The notes under the pieces were generated by a model. The model was not told the DNA's origin. It did no database searches and saw nothing but the letters and a program-made list of their open reading frames with translations. Shown here one piece after another: positions 1 through 5,916 of a stretch of DNA of 17,566 bases. The DNA lies in assembly GCA_000433775.1 (NCBI GenBank), contig HF998491.1, forward strand, positions 21,245 through 38,810. The letters are read 5' to 3'. The translations under genes and the position numbers were made by a program. Numbering within the stretch: position 1 is the stretch's first letter; every line of letters starts with the position of its first letter. The DNA is from Corallococcus sp. CAG:1435 (lineage in GTDB: Bacteria > Bacillota > Clostridia > Christensenellales > CAG-314).

Positions 1-1021
1 CCTTTGCAGCCATGGGCGCCCAAGAACCGTTTTCTATTATCGCAAGGGTGCGGTTTTGAAAGTTCCTGTCGGTGAGAGAAAGCACGAAATTGCGCATAGG
101 CGGAAACACCTGCATGTTGTAGGTGGTTGTGGCAAGCAGAATTTTGCCGTAGCGGAATGCGTCGGCAACGGCTTGCGAAAGGTCACAACGTGCCAAATCG
201 TGCACTACCACCTTCTGACCGCATTTTTCCAACAATTCTTTGGCAAACAAAGCCGCCTTTTCCGTGTGTCCGTACACAGAAGTGTACGCTATCAGCACAC
301 CGTCGCTTTCCACGCCGTAGCCCGACCACACGTCGTACATTTTCAGACAATGGGCAATGCTGTCCGTCAAAACAGGACCGTGCAACGGACATATTGCCTC
401 AACGGGCAGTTGCGAAATTTTTTTCAGCAACGCCTGCACCTGTACGCCGTACTTTCCCACAATGCCGATGTAGTAGCGACGAGCCTCGTCGTCCCAAGAC
501 TCGTTGCAATCCAATGCGCCGAATTTTCCGAAAGCGTCGGCGGAAAACAGCACTTTGTCGGTGCTGTCGTAGGTTACCATCACTTCCGGCCAATGTACCA
601 TGGGCGCAAACAAAAATTGCAGGTTGTGTTTGCCCAGGCACAACACCTCGTTGTCCTTTACTTCCTGCCTGTTGAAACACAAACAGCCGAAGTAGTTGTT
701 GAGCATGGCAAACGCCTTGCTGTTGGACACCACCGTGGCGTTGGGGAACGCTTCCAGAAAGTTGACAATGTTTGCCGAATGGTCCGGTTCCATGTGCTGT
801 ACCACCAGGTAGTCGGGCGTGCGTCCCTTCAACTCTCTGCGCAGATTTTCCAGCCATTCGTTGCCGAAATCTTCCTCGACAGAGTCCATCACGGCAATTT
901 TTTCATCAATTATTACATAGGAATTGTACGCCATGCCCTTTGGCACTTTGTACATGCTTTCAAACATATCCAGGTTGTGGTCGTTGACGCCCACATATCT
1001 TATGTCTTCGGTTACTTTCAT
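1..1021 (-). CDS. fprA: A-type flavodiiron protein (FprA family), partial at its C-terminus
   Basis: The frame is open from an ATG at 1021 to the window edge, giving 340 residues; family members are usually near 400, so the last part of the flavodoxin domain is missing. The N-terminal half is a metallo-beta-lactamase-like diiron domain with all expected ligands visible: H76, E78, D80, H81 (HMEPDH), H143, D162 and H214 (PLHGP). A flavodoxin domain starts near residue 241 with the FMN-phosphate loop TSVYGHT (247-253). Known family role: cytoplasmic four-electron reduction of O2 to water and/or NO to N2O, protecting anaerobes. Which substrate is used cannot be read from the sequence. A GGAGAA site at 1027-1032 supports the start. 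The gene has its own promoter and is separated from the ribosomal operon by about 1 kb of repeats and terminators. Rubredoxin or other C-terminal fusions cannot be excluded because that end lies outside the window. Confidence 0.95.
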   Translation of the reverse strand, partial: MKVTEDIRYVGVNDHNLDMFESMYKVPKGMAYNSYVIIDEKIAVMDSVEEDFGNEWLENLRRELKGRTPDYLVVQHMEPDHSANIVNFLEAFPNATVVSNSKAFAMLNNYFGCLCFNRQEVKDNEVLCLGKHNLQFLFAPMVHWPEVMVTYDSTDKVLFSADAFGKFGALDCNESWDDEARRYYIGIVGKYGVQVQALLKKISQLPVEAICPLHGPVLTDSIAHCLKMYDVWSGYGVESDGVLIAYTSVYGHTEKAALFAKELLEKCGQKVVVHDLARCDLSQAVADAFRYGKILLATTTYNMQVFPPMRNFVLSLTDRNFQNRTLAIIENGSWAPMAAK

Positions 1022-1052
1022 ACCAATTCTCCAAAGTGATTATTTCTGACTT

Positions 1053-1081
1053 ATTATCTCACAATTTGCCTTTGTTGTCTA
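1053..1081 (-). promoter_or_regulatory. Predicted sigma-A-type promoter of fprA
   Basis: Reading the minus strand, TAGACA (1076-1081) and GATAAT (1053-1058) each match the consensus at five of six positions and are separated by exactly 17 bases. The start of transcription would fall near 1046, giving a leader of about 25 nt before the ATG at 1021. A second candidate lies upstream: a perfect TTGACA at 1105-1110 with AATAAT at 1081-1086 (18-base spacer). Both sit inside overlapping inverted repeats, which suggests regulation by a bound protein. Prediction from sequence only. Confidence 0.6.
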
Positions 1082-1110
1082 TTATTATTGACATTAAAGG
1101 CAAATGTCAA
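1064..1110. promoter_or_regulatory. Nested inverted repeats over the fprA promoter (candidate operator)
   Basis: Two perfect inverted repeats overlap. One has 10-base arms, ATTTGCCTTT at 1064-1073 and AAAGGCAAAT at 1096-1105, 22 bases apart. The other has 7-base arms, TTGACAT at 1088-1094 and ATGTCAA at 1104-1110, 9 bases apart. They cover the spacer and both -35 candidates of fprA. The spacing does not match Rex (18-bp site) or FNR/CRP (14- to 16-bp core) sites that I know, so the regulator is unknown. Operator function is inferred. Confidence 0.45.
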
Positions 1111-1195
1111 AAGATAATTTTGCCACGCCGTTAACACGATTTTTCCGTGTTTCTGCCTGCAAAGCAACTGCTCTGCACCACCTTTTTCCGAAAAA

Positions 1196-1221
1196 AATTT
1201 GTGCAACTGCTTACACAAATT
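1196..1221 (-). repeat. Perfect 8-base inverted repeat, terminator-shaped on the minus strand
   Basis: The arms are AATTTGTG (1196-1203) and CACAAATT (1214-1221) with a 10-base loop. On the minus strand the hairpin runs directly into seven T residues (complement of 1191-1197), so it could be a weak A/T-stemmed intrinsic terminator protecting fprA from upstream transcription. It could equally be a protein-binding palindrome. The TTGTG...CACAA half-sites look like a Rex site, but the spacing is two bases too long. Confidence 0.4.
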
Positions 1222-1304
1222 GCCAAACGGTATTGACTGCGCCCCAAAAACTGCCCTACCCGCCGAAATTTCGCGCCAAATTTACATTTTCCGTGATTTT
1301 TTAA

Positions 1305-1330
1305 TGCAAAACAAACTACCCCGTTTTGCA
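1305..1330. repeat. Perfect 8-base inverted repeat with 10-base loop
   Basis: The arms TGCAAAAC (1305-1312) and GTTTTGCA (1323-1330) flank a 10-base loop. The geometry (8+10+8) is the same as the palindrome at 1196-1221, but the arm sequence differs. No T-run follows on either strand, so it is not a typical terminator. Function unknown. Confidence 0.45.
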
Positions 1331-1414
1331 ACGTTTACGTACCTGCCCGACGCTTGTACGAATTTGACATATTAAAGCGTTTTGCCATGCTTAACGCAAG
1401 ATAAACGCACAATT

Positions 1415-1652
1415 TTTTCGTGCCTTTTCACCCTCAACAGAGTACGAAAACACGCACAAGAACAGCGGAAAGCGTCAAACAAAACAGTTTTGAAGACAAT
1501 GCCTGCCTACAATACTTTGACGAAACACGCCAAACGCTTTCGGACAAACATTGACGCCTGAAAGCGGTTTGTGTTTGTTGTGTGTGCGCAGTTAAGGAAA
1601 ACACGTAAATATCGCTCCAAAGGGCGTACACGCCCTCAAAACGGCAAAACAA
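1415..1652. repeat. Tandem intergenic repeat, copy 1 (238 bases)
   Basis: This unit is repeated at 1661-1897 with a period of 245-246 bases and high identity apart from a divergent patch near 1475-1510. It contains four inverted repeats in order: TTTTCGT/ACGAAAA (1415-1421 with 1444-1450), CAAAAC-A-GTTTTG (1480-1492), CAAACGCTTTC/GAAAGCGGTTTG (1531-1541 with 1560-1571, one bulged base) and GGGCGT-AC-ACGCCC (1622-1635). There is no transposase, no clear terminal inverted repeat and no target duplication. It may be a structured element dispersed in this genome, but only this locus is visible. Confidence 0.85.
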
Positions 1653-1660
1653 CCTCTCAA

Positions 1661-1897
1661 TTTTCGTGCCTTTTCACCCTCAACAGAGTACGAAAACACG
1701 CAAAAAAACAGCGGAAAGCATCACGCAAAATATTTTTGCAAGACAAAACTTTTCGACAATACTTTGACGGAACACGCCAAACGCTTTCGGACAAACATTG
1801 ACGCCTGAAAGCGGTTTGTGTTTGTTGTGTGCGCAGTTAAGGAAAACACGTAAATATCGCTCCGAAGGGCGTCCACGCCCTCAAAACGGCAAAACAA
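1661..1897. repeat. Tandem intergenic repeat, copy 2 (237 bases)
   Basis: This is the second copy of the unit at 1415-1652, separated from it by 8 bases. All four inverted repeats persist: 1661-1667 with 1690-1696; GCAAAA/TTTTGC at 1725-1739; 1778-1788 with 1807-1818; and GGGCGT-CC-ACGCCC at 1867-1880. In the last, the two copies differ only in the loop. In the second, the surrounding sequence has diverged but a hairpin is still formed. The half from about 1772 to 1897 is nearly identical to copy 1. No coding function is supported. Confidence 0.85.
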
Positions 1898-1960
1898 AGC
1901 AAAAGGTTGCGTTGCGCAATAAAAATGTTGAAATTTTTCTGCAATATTTCGCCTTTTTAC

Positions 1961-1996
1961 AAAAAAAATACCTTGTGCGTGCCGACAAACGCACAA
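1961..1996 (-). terminator. Second (backup) intrinsic terminator of the ribosomal operon
   Basis: On the minus strand a perfect 8-base stem TTGTGCGT/ACGCACAA (1989-1996 with 1973-1980, 8-base loop) is followed by GGTA and then eight T residues (complement of 1961-1968). It lies directly downstream of the first terminator, so the two form a tandem pair after rplQ. Confidence 0.7.
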
Positions 1997-2000
1997 AAAG

Positions 2001-2040
2001 CAACAAAAAAGCACCTGCAAAACAATGCAGATGCTTTTTG
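2001..2040 (-). terminator. Intrinsic terminator after rplQ
   Basis: On the minus strand the transcript forms a 13-base-pair stem with one G-U pair: AAAAGCATCTGCA (2026-2038) pairs with TGCAGGTGCTTTT (2007-2019) around a 6-base loop. The T-rich tail TTTTTTGTTG follows. It begins about 14 bases past the rplQ stop codon and marks the end of the ribosomal operon. Confidence 0.9.
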
Positions 2041-2052
2041 TAATTGTTAAAC

Positions 2053-2562
2053 TTACAGAACAACGATCAAAGCCATTTCCGCTGCGTCGCCACGGCGTGC
2101 ATTCATCTTGTAGATGGCTGTGTAACCGCCCTTTTGTCCCTTTTCTTCGGCAATTTTGGCGAATTTGGGAGCGTAAACGTTGAACAACTTTTCGATGAGG
2201 GGGTGTCTTACCGTCTTGGTACGGACTTTGTATTCCAAACCCTTTTCCTTGGGAAGACGTGCTTCCTTGAGGTCGGCAAGGTTAGCCATGAGGGTACGTC
2301 TTGCGGCAAGTTTGTTTGCGCCGTCGTTGACAACCTTCACGGTGGTTTCCTTTCCGTTGACAATCTTGGTCTTTTCCACTTCAACTGTGTCGTTGTAGGT
2401 GTTTACAGCAAGGGTAATGTATTTTTCGGCAAGTTTTTGCACTTCTTTTGCACGGGCTTCGGTTGTTTCCAACTTACCGTTCCACAAAAGTTGCGAAACT
2501 TGGTTTTTCAACAGCGCCAGTCTTTGATCTGTTGCTTTTCCTAATTTTCTTTGTGCTGCCAT
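2053..2562 (-). CDS. rplQ: 50S ribosomal protein L17, long form
   Basis: L17 binds 23S rRNA domain III at the solvent side of the large subunit near the exit tunnel. The 169-residue protein has the family N-terminus (RKLGKATDQRLALL, 5-18), the LETTEARAKEV segment (31-41) and the C-terminal GGYTAIYKMNARRGDAAEMAL (145-165 region). Common bacterial L17 is near 115-130 residues. The extra length lies in the middle, about residues 53-118, and is rich in Lys, Val and Glu. I recall similar long forms in gut Clostridia, so the insertion is probably a lineage trait. Start: an AGGAGA site precedes the ATG, 12 nt after the rpoA stop. It is the last gene of the operon and is followed by tandem terminators. 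Confidence 0.97.
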   Translation of the reverse strand: MAAQRKLGKATDQRLALLKNQVSQLLWNGKLETTEARAKEVQKLAEKYITLAVNTYNDTVEVEKTKIVNGKETTVKVVNDGANKLAARRTLMANLADLKEARLPKEKGLEYKVRTKTVRHPLIEKLFNVYAPKFAKIAEEKGQKGGYTAIYKMNARRGDAAEMALIVVL

Positions 2563-2574
2563 ATTGCAATTCTC

Positions 2575-3546
2575 CTATTCATCCTTATTTCTCAAAGACA
2601 GACCGTAACTTTCCAACTTTGCGATTACTTCGTCCAGCGATTTTCTGCCGAGATTTCTCACTTTGAGCATGTCGTCTTCGCTCTTTTTGGTGAGGTCTTC
2701 CACGGTTTGTATTCCGGCACGCTTCAAGCAGTTGTACGAACGTACGGACAAGTCCATATCGTAAATGTTCATTTCCAACACTTTTTTGTGATTGTCGCTT
2801 TCACGGGGAATCAAAATGTCCCTGTTGAAGTTTTCGGAAAGATCCACGAACATTTTGATGTGGTCTTCAATGATTTTCGCTGCCAACGAAACAATTTCTC
2901 TTCCGGAAAACGCACCGTTCGTTTCCACTTCCAACGTCAGTTTGTCACGTGTGATGTCTTGTCCCACACGTGCGCTTTCCACGTTGTAACTTGCCTTTTT
3001 GACGGGCCCGAAAATGGAATCGATGGGGATGTAACCGATGGGATAGTTGAGTTTAAGTTCCCTGTTGCGTTCCTTGTTCTTTTCGATGGAGTAGTAGCCG
3101 CATCCACGTGCAACGTACAGTTCCATGTTGAGGGTGTAGCCCTCTTCCAAAGTGCAGATGTACAAGTCGGGGTTCAAAACTTCCACTTCGCTGTCGGTAA
3201 TGATGTCGCCTGCATGTACTTCGCAGGGACCTGCTTTGTTTATTGTAATGGTCTTTCTGAAATCGTTGTCTTCGTTATCCGATTTCAACGCAAGACACTT
3301 AATGTTCAGGATGATGTCTGTAACGTCTTCTTTGACTCCGGGAATGGTGGAAAACTCGTGCTGAACGCCGTCAATTCTCAAACCAACCACTGCCACACCG
3401 GGCAAAGCGGCAAGCAGTACCCTGCGCAATGCGTTTCCGAGGGTGATGCCGTAGCCTCTTTCCAATGGTTCAGCAACGATTTTGATGATGCTGGCGTTTT
3501 GTCCGCTTTCTTCAACTGTCATTACCGGTTTTTCTATTTCCATCAT
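2575..3546 (-). CDS. rpoA: DNA-directed RNA polymerase subunit alpha
   Basis: The alpha subunit dimerises to nucleate assembly of core RNA polymerase and contacts upstream promoter DNA and activators. The 323-residue product has the N-terminal assembly domain (GYGITLGNALRRVLL near residues 35-49) and a C-terminal domain with the UP-element-binding RSYNCLKRAGI (from R269) and NLGRKSLDEV. Upstream codons remain open to 3636, but the first of two consecutive ATGs at 3546 is chosen because AAGGAGA lies 10 nt before it and the homologous sequence begins there (MMEIEKP). Starting at the second ATG (3543) would lose one residue. It sits between rpsD (102-nt gap) and rplQ (12-nt gap), the usual alpha-operon position, which ties polymerase and ribosome synthesis. 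Confidence 0.97.
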   Translation of the reverse strand: MMEIEKPVMTVEESGQNASIIKIVAEPLERGYGITLGNALRRVLLAALPGVAVVGLRIDGVQHEFSTIPGVKEDVTDIILNIKCLALKSDNEDNDFRKTITINKAGPCEVHAGDIITDSEVEVLNPDLYICTLEEGYTLNMELYVARGCGYYSIEKNKERNRELKLNYPIGYIPIDSIFGPVKKASYNVESARVGQDITRDKLTLEVETNGAFSGREIVSLAAKIIEDHIKMFVDLSENFNRDILIPRESDNHKKVLEMNIYDMDLSVRSYNCLKRAGIQTVEDLTKKSEDDMLKVRNLGRKSLDEVIAKLESYGLSLRNKDE

Positions 3547-3587
3547 TGGACAACAATCTCCTTTAATATGATTTTTTGAACATCCTT

Positions 3588-3627
3588 GTTTGCCACGTGC
3601 AAAGCAATGCACAATGCACGGACAAAC
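3588..3627. other. Hairpin in the rpsD-rpoA spacer
   Basis: Arms GTTTG...CGTGCA (3588-3592, 3596-3601) pair with TGCACG...CAAAC (3615-3620, 3623-3627), with a small internal loop and a 13-base terminal loop. In the operon direction no T-run follows, so it should not terminate rpoA transcription. On the plus strand five T residues follow, so it could stop antisense transcription. It may also be an mRNA processing or protein-binding site. Role unknown. Confidence 0.45.
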
Positions 3628-3648
3628 TTTTTGCAATGCGAGTTGTTA

Positions 3649-4275
3649 TTACTTGGAGTACAATTCGACGATCATGTGTTCCTGAATGCTCATGTCGATG
3701 TCTTCACGTGTGGGCTTAGCCAACACTTTTCCTGTGAGCGTTGCGGGGTCGAAGTCCAACCATTTGGGAAGGTTTGCAGCCTTCTTGGATTGCTTCAATG
3801 CCACGAATGCAGGTTGTTCCTGCTTGTTTTCCTTGACGGAAACAACGTCGCCAACTTTGATTTGGTAACTGGGAATAGTTACTCTCTTTCCGTTGACGGT
3901 GATGAGTCCGTGGTTTACGAATTGTCTTGCCTGACTGCGGGATACGCCCAAACCCATGCGGTACACCACGTTGTCAAGTCTTTCTTCCAACAGCACAAGC
4001 ATGTTGGCACCGGTAACGCCCTTCTGACGTTCCGCCTCTTCGTAGTACTTGTGGAATTGCTTTTCCTGAAGACCGTAGATTCTCTTTGTCTTTTGTTTTT
4101 CTCTCAACTGAAGACCGTACTCGGTGGTCTTCTTTCTGCTGTCGGCATGCACTCCGGGAATCTTTGCACGTCTTGTCAAAGCGCACTTTTCCGAATAGCA
4201 TCTATCGCCTTTAAGAAACAATTTGCATTTTTCACGTCTGCACTGACGGCAATCTGCACCTGTATTTCTTGCCAT
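3649..4275 (-). CDS. rpsD: 30S ribosomal protein S4, zinc-binding form
   Basis: S4 is a primary 16S rRNA binder that nucleates assembly of the 30S body and helps decoding accuracy. The protein has 208 residues, the usual length. C9, C12, C26 and C31 form the zinc site of the C+ type, as in Thermus S4. An S4 RNA-binding domain follows at about 98-160 (MLVLLEERLDNVVYRMGLG, then RQFVNHGLITVNGKRV). AAGGAGA precedes the ATG. Its place inside the alpha cluster, between rpsK and rpoA, is typical of Clostridia and unlike Bacillus, where rpsD stands alone. S4 is the autoregulator of the alpha operon in E. coli; whether that applies here is not known. Confidence 0.98.
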   Translation of the reverse strand: MARNTGADCRQCRREKCKLFLKGDRCYSEKCALTRRAKIPGVHADSRKKTTEYGLQLREKQKTKRIYGLQEKQFHKYYEEAERQKGVTGANMLVLLEERLDNVVYRMGLGVSRSQARQFVNHGLITVNGKRVTIPSYQIKVGDVVSVKENKQEQPAFVALKQSKKAANLPKWLDFDPATLTGKVLAKPTREDIDMSIQEHMIVELYSK

Positions 4276-4293
4276 TTCGATAATCTCCTTTAA

Positions 4294-4683
4294 CTAAACT
4301 CTTCTGCGTTTGGGGGGACGGCATCCGTTGTGCGCAATGGGGGACACGTCACGGATGAGCGTAACGTCGATTTCCGCCGTTTGCAAAGCACGAATTGCCG
4401 ACTCACGTCCTTGTCCGGGGCCTTTTACGTAAACTTCAACGGAACGGATTCCGTATTCCTTTGCGCCCTTTGCCGCAACTTCCGCTGCCTGCTGAGCGGC
4501 AAATGCCGTACTCTTACGGGAACCACGGAAACCAAGACTGCCGGAACTGCACCAGGACAGCGCATTGCCGTTCATGTCGGTGAAGGTAACAATCGTGTTG
4601 TTGAAGGAAGCGTGAATGTGCACTTGTCCTTTGTCAACTTTTCTTATATCACGTTTTTTCTTGACAACTTTTTTTACTGCCAT
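4294..4683 (-). CDS. rpsK: 30S ribosomal protein S11
   Basis: S11 sits on the 30S platform and contributes to the mRNA exit region near the Shine-Dalgarno helix. The 129-residue length is standard. Recognisable segments are the lysine-rich N-terminus, [15 protein letters not shown] (22-36), the [14 protein letters not shown] block and the C-terminal signature ending in [13 protein letters not shown] strong AAGGAGG site precedes the ATG. It follows rpsM by 14 nt and precedes rpsD by 18 nt, so all three 30S proteins are probably made from one message with similar initiation rates. Nothing unusual is seen. Confidence 0.98.
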   Translation of the reverse strand: MAVKKVVKKKRDIRKVDKGQVHIHASFNNTIVTFTDMNGNALSWCSSGSLGFRGSRKSTAFAAQQAAEVAAKGAKEYGIRSVEVYVKGPGQGRESAIRALQTAEIDVTLIRDVSPIAHNGCRPPKRRRV

Positions 4684-4697
4684 TGTACACGTCCTCC

Positions 4698-5075
4698 TTA
4701 CTTAGTCGCTTTCTTGCCACGAGAAACGGTACGTTTGGGTCCTTTTCTTGTGCGGGCATTTTGCTTTGTGGACTGTCCTCTCACGGGCAAGCCCTTTCTG
4801 TGACGGATACCACGATAGGATCCGATTTCAATTTGTCTTTTTATGTTCATGGAAACTTCACGACGAAGGTCGCCTTCGACGTGAATGTTCTTTTCAATAC
4901 AGTCACGGATTTTGGACACGTCGTCTTCTGTCAAATCTTTGACACGTGTGTCGGGATTGACGCCTGTTTCGGCAAGAATGTTCTTCGCCGTGGTGCGTCC
5001 GATTCCGTAAATGTAGGTCAAGCCGATTTCAATACGCTTTTCTCTGGGTAAATCTACACCGGAAATACGAGCCAT
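4698..5075 (-). CDS. rpsM: 30S ribosomal protein S13
   Basis: S13 lies in the 30S head, contacts the P-site tRNA through its basic tail and forms the B1 bridges to the large subunit. The 125-residue protein has [14 protein letters not shown], the helix-two-turns-helix motif around [28 protein letters not shown] and the basic C-terminal tail ending [12 protein letters not shown]. The tail motif reads [15 protein letters not shown] where [15 protein letters not shown] is usual, a minor change. AAGGAGA precedes the ATG. The gene is preceded by the longest internal spacer of the operon (159 nt after rpmJ), which could hold a control element for the rpsM-rplQ part. Confidence 0.98.
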   Translation of the reverse strand: MARISGVDLPREKRIEIGLTYIYGIGRTTAKNILAETGVNPDTRVKDLTEDDVSKIRDCIEKNIHVEGDLRREVSMNIKRQIEIGSYRGIRHRKGLPVRGQSTKQNARTRKGPKRTVSRGKKATK

Positions 5076-5234
5076 TTGTCTTTCTCCTTAAAATGATTTT
5101 ATAATACTGAATTTTTTTGCATCTATCTTGACACGCAAAAAACCGTGCAAGCCAAGTGGAATGATGTTGCACAGATTTTTTCGTGATTGTATCCGAAGTT
5201 GTCGCTGCCAGAGGCAACGAACTTGCCAAAGCAA
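5076..5234 (-). other. rpmJ-rpsM spacer with two hairpins, possible operon leader
   Basis: This 159-base spacer is far longer than the usual 7-20 nt here. Just after the rpmJ stop lies an 11-pair hairpin (5196-5224: AAGTT and CGTTGC pair with GCAGCG and AACTT, two-base bulge, 5-base loop). Nearer to rpsM is an 8-pair hairpin with one bulged base (5127-5151: CTTGCACG with CGTG-T-CAAG). Neither has a following T-run, so they are not terminators. In E. coli the rpsM leader is the S4 repressor target; an analogous structure here is an inference. No convincing promoter was found in it. Confidence 0.5.
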
Positions 5235-5351
5235 TCAGCCTTGTCTTTGCTTGTGTTTGGGATATTTGGAACAAATTACCATAACTTTGCCGTTACGCTT
5301 GATAACCTTGCATTTGTCGCACATGGGTTTAACCGACGGTTTAACTTTCAT
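5235..5351 (-). CDS. rpmJ: 50S ribosomal protein L36, zinc-ribbon form
   Basis: L36 is the smallest large-subunit protein and stabilises 23S rRNA near the peptidyl-transferase side. The 38-residue product starts [20 protein letters not shown] and ends KHKQRQG, which is a near-exact family match. The zinc ligands are C11, C14, C27 and H33, i.e. the C+ form. GGAGG lies about 8 nt before the ATG at 5351. It follows infA by 44 nt, the standard infA-rpmJ-rpsM order. The gene is easily missed because of its length. Confidence 0.97.
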   Translation of the reverse strand: MKVKPSVKPMCDKCKVIKRNGKVMVICSKYPKHKQRQG

Positions 5352-5395
5352 TTTGTTGACCTCCTTGAATTGCTTTTGTTGTGTGTTTGTGTTTG

Positions 5396-5626
5396 TTATT
5401 GCTGAACGCCCTTCGAGCGCCAGACAATTCTGCCTTTGGTGAGGTCGTACGGACTCATTTCCAGTTTGACTGCGTCACCCGGCAAAATGCGGATTGAGTG
5501 TATCCTCAATTTACCCGAAACATAGGCGGTAATTTCGTGATTGTTGGTGAGCCTTACGCGGAATTCCGCATTGCGCAACGCTTCAACAACTACGCCTTCT
5601 ACCTCAATTACATCGTCTTTTGACAT
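5396..5626 (-). CDS. infA: Translation initiation factor IF-1
   Basis: IF-1 occupies the ribosomal A site during initiation and helps IF-2 and IF-3 select the initiator tRNA. The 76-residue product is a single OB-fold (S1-like) protein with the family pattern: [19 protein letters not shown] (6-24), [33 protein letters not shown]. The family is usually 72 residues; the last few here (SKGVQQ) are a short extra tail. AGGAGA precedes the ATG. It lies between the KOW protein (13 nt) and rpmJ (44 nt), the common Clostridia arrangement. Confidence 0.98.
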   Translation of the reverse strand: MSKDDVIEVEGVVVEALRNAEFRVRLTNNHEITAYVSGKLRIHSIRILPGDAVKLEMSPYDLTKGRIVWRSKGVQQ

Positions 5627-5639
5627 ACTGTATCTCCTG

Positions 5640-5909
5640 TTACTGTTTTAGTTGCCTTAAAGCACTTTTTACTTCGCTGTCGAACACCTTTTGTCCTTCC
5701 GAGAGTTTGGTTGCTATCCCTTCCAGAGTGATGCCACTGTAAGAAACGTGTTTGATGTTTTTCCTTTTGGGGGAGGCAAGTTTACGTGCACCGCCGTCGG
5801 CGACGAACACGACGTCTTTACCCGTTGCAACCACCACGAAGTAGTTGCCCTTGTCCCTGCCTTGTTTGGACAGCACCACGCTGCCAACGGCTAATTCACA
5901 TTCCTTCAT
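5640..5909 (-). CDS. KOW-domain RNA-binding protein, ribosomal L14e/L6e/L27e-like
   Basis: The gene encodes a small protein of 89 residues that begins with a KOW-like beta-barrel segment ([20 protein letters not shown], residues 8-27) and then [23 protein letters not shown]. Proteins of this type are regularly found between map and infA in Clostridia and are annotated as KOW-domain or L14e-like RNA-binding proteins; their exact role is not established to my knowledge. Binding to rRNA or the ribosome is an inference from the fold and location. The ATG at 5909 is chosen because AAGG lies about 5 nt before it. An in-frame GTG at 5915 overlaps that site and is unlikely. The start is 7 nt beyond the map stop, so translation is probably coupled. 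Confidence 0.85.
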   Translation of the reverse strand: MKECELAVGSVVLSKQGRDKGNYFVVVATGKDVVFVADGGARKLASPKRKNIKHVSYSGITLEGIATKLSEGQKVFDSEVKSALRQLKQ

Positions 5910-5916
5910 ATACACC

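Larger units (their letters stand above)
1022..2052. other. Long intergenic region between rplQ and fprA
   Basis: This is the only stretch over 300 bases without a gene. From right to left it holds two intrinsic terminators of the ribosomal operon (1961-2040), an A/T-rich segment (1898-1960), two tandem copies of a ~245-base repeat (1415-1897), a segment with two perfect 8-base inverted repeats (1196-1221 and 1305-1330) and a 10-base palindrome CGAAATTTCG (1264-1273), then the fprA promoter. Open frames here are short, occur on both strands, lack Shine-Dalgarno sites and resemble no protein I know. In Bacillota such as Bacillus the genes ecfA-ecfA-ecfT-truA commonly follow rplQ; they are absent here. 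Confidence 0.8.

Noticed and set aside
56..1039. A 327-codon plus-strand open frame opposite fprA
   Set aside because: The minus-strand frame has every diiron ligand and the FMN loop, so the plus frame is a shadow.
1196..1221. Rex operator
   Set aside because: The TTGTG and CACAA half-sites are 10 bases apart; the Rex consensus needs 8.
1415..1897. CRISPR array or insertion sequence
   Set aside because: Only two long units with an 8-base gap, no regularly spaced short repeats, no transposase and no target duplication.
1434..2020. Short open frames on both strands within the tandem repeats, giving similar peptides from each copy
   Set aside because: The similarity is explained by the DNA repeat; frames break in the divergent patch, lack ribosome binding sites and occur on both strands.
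2551..3579. A 342-codon plus-strand open frame opposite rpoA
   Set aside because: rpoA is unambiguous on the minus strand and the plus frame has no domain or start signal.
5076..5234. Internal promoter before rpsM
   Set aside because: TATTAT/TATAAA-like boxes occur near 5093-5104, but no -35 element at 16-18 bases matches more than three consensus positions.
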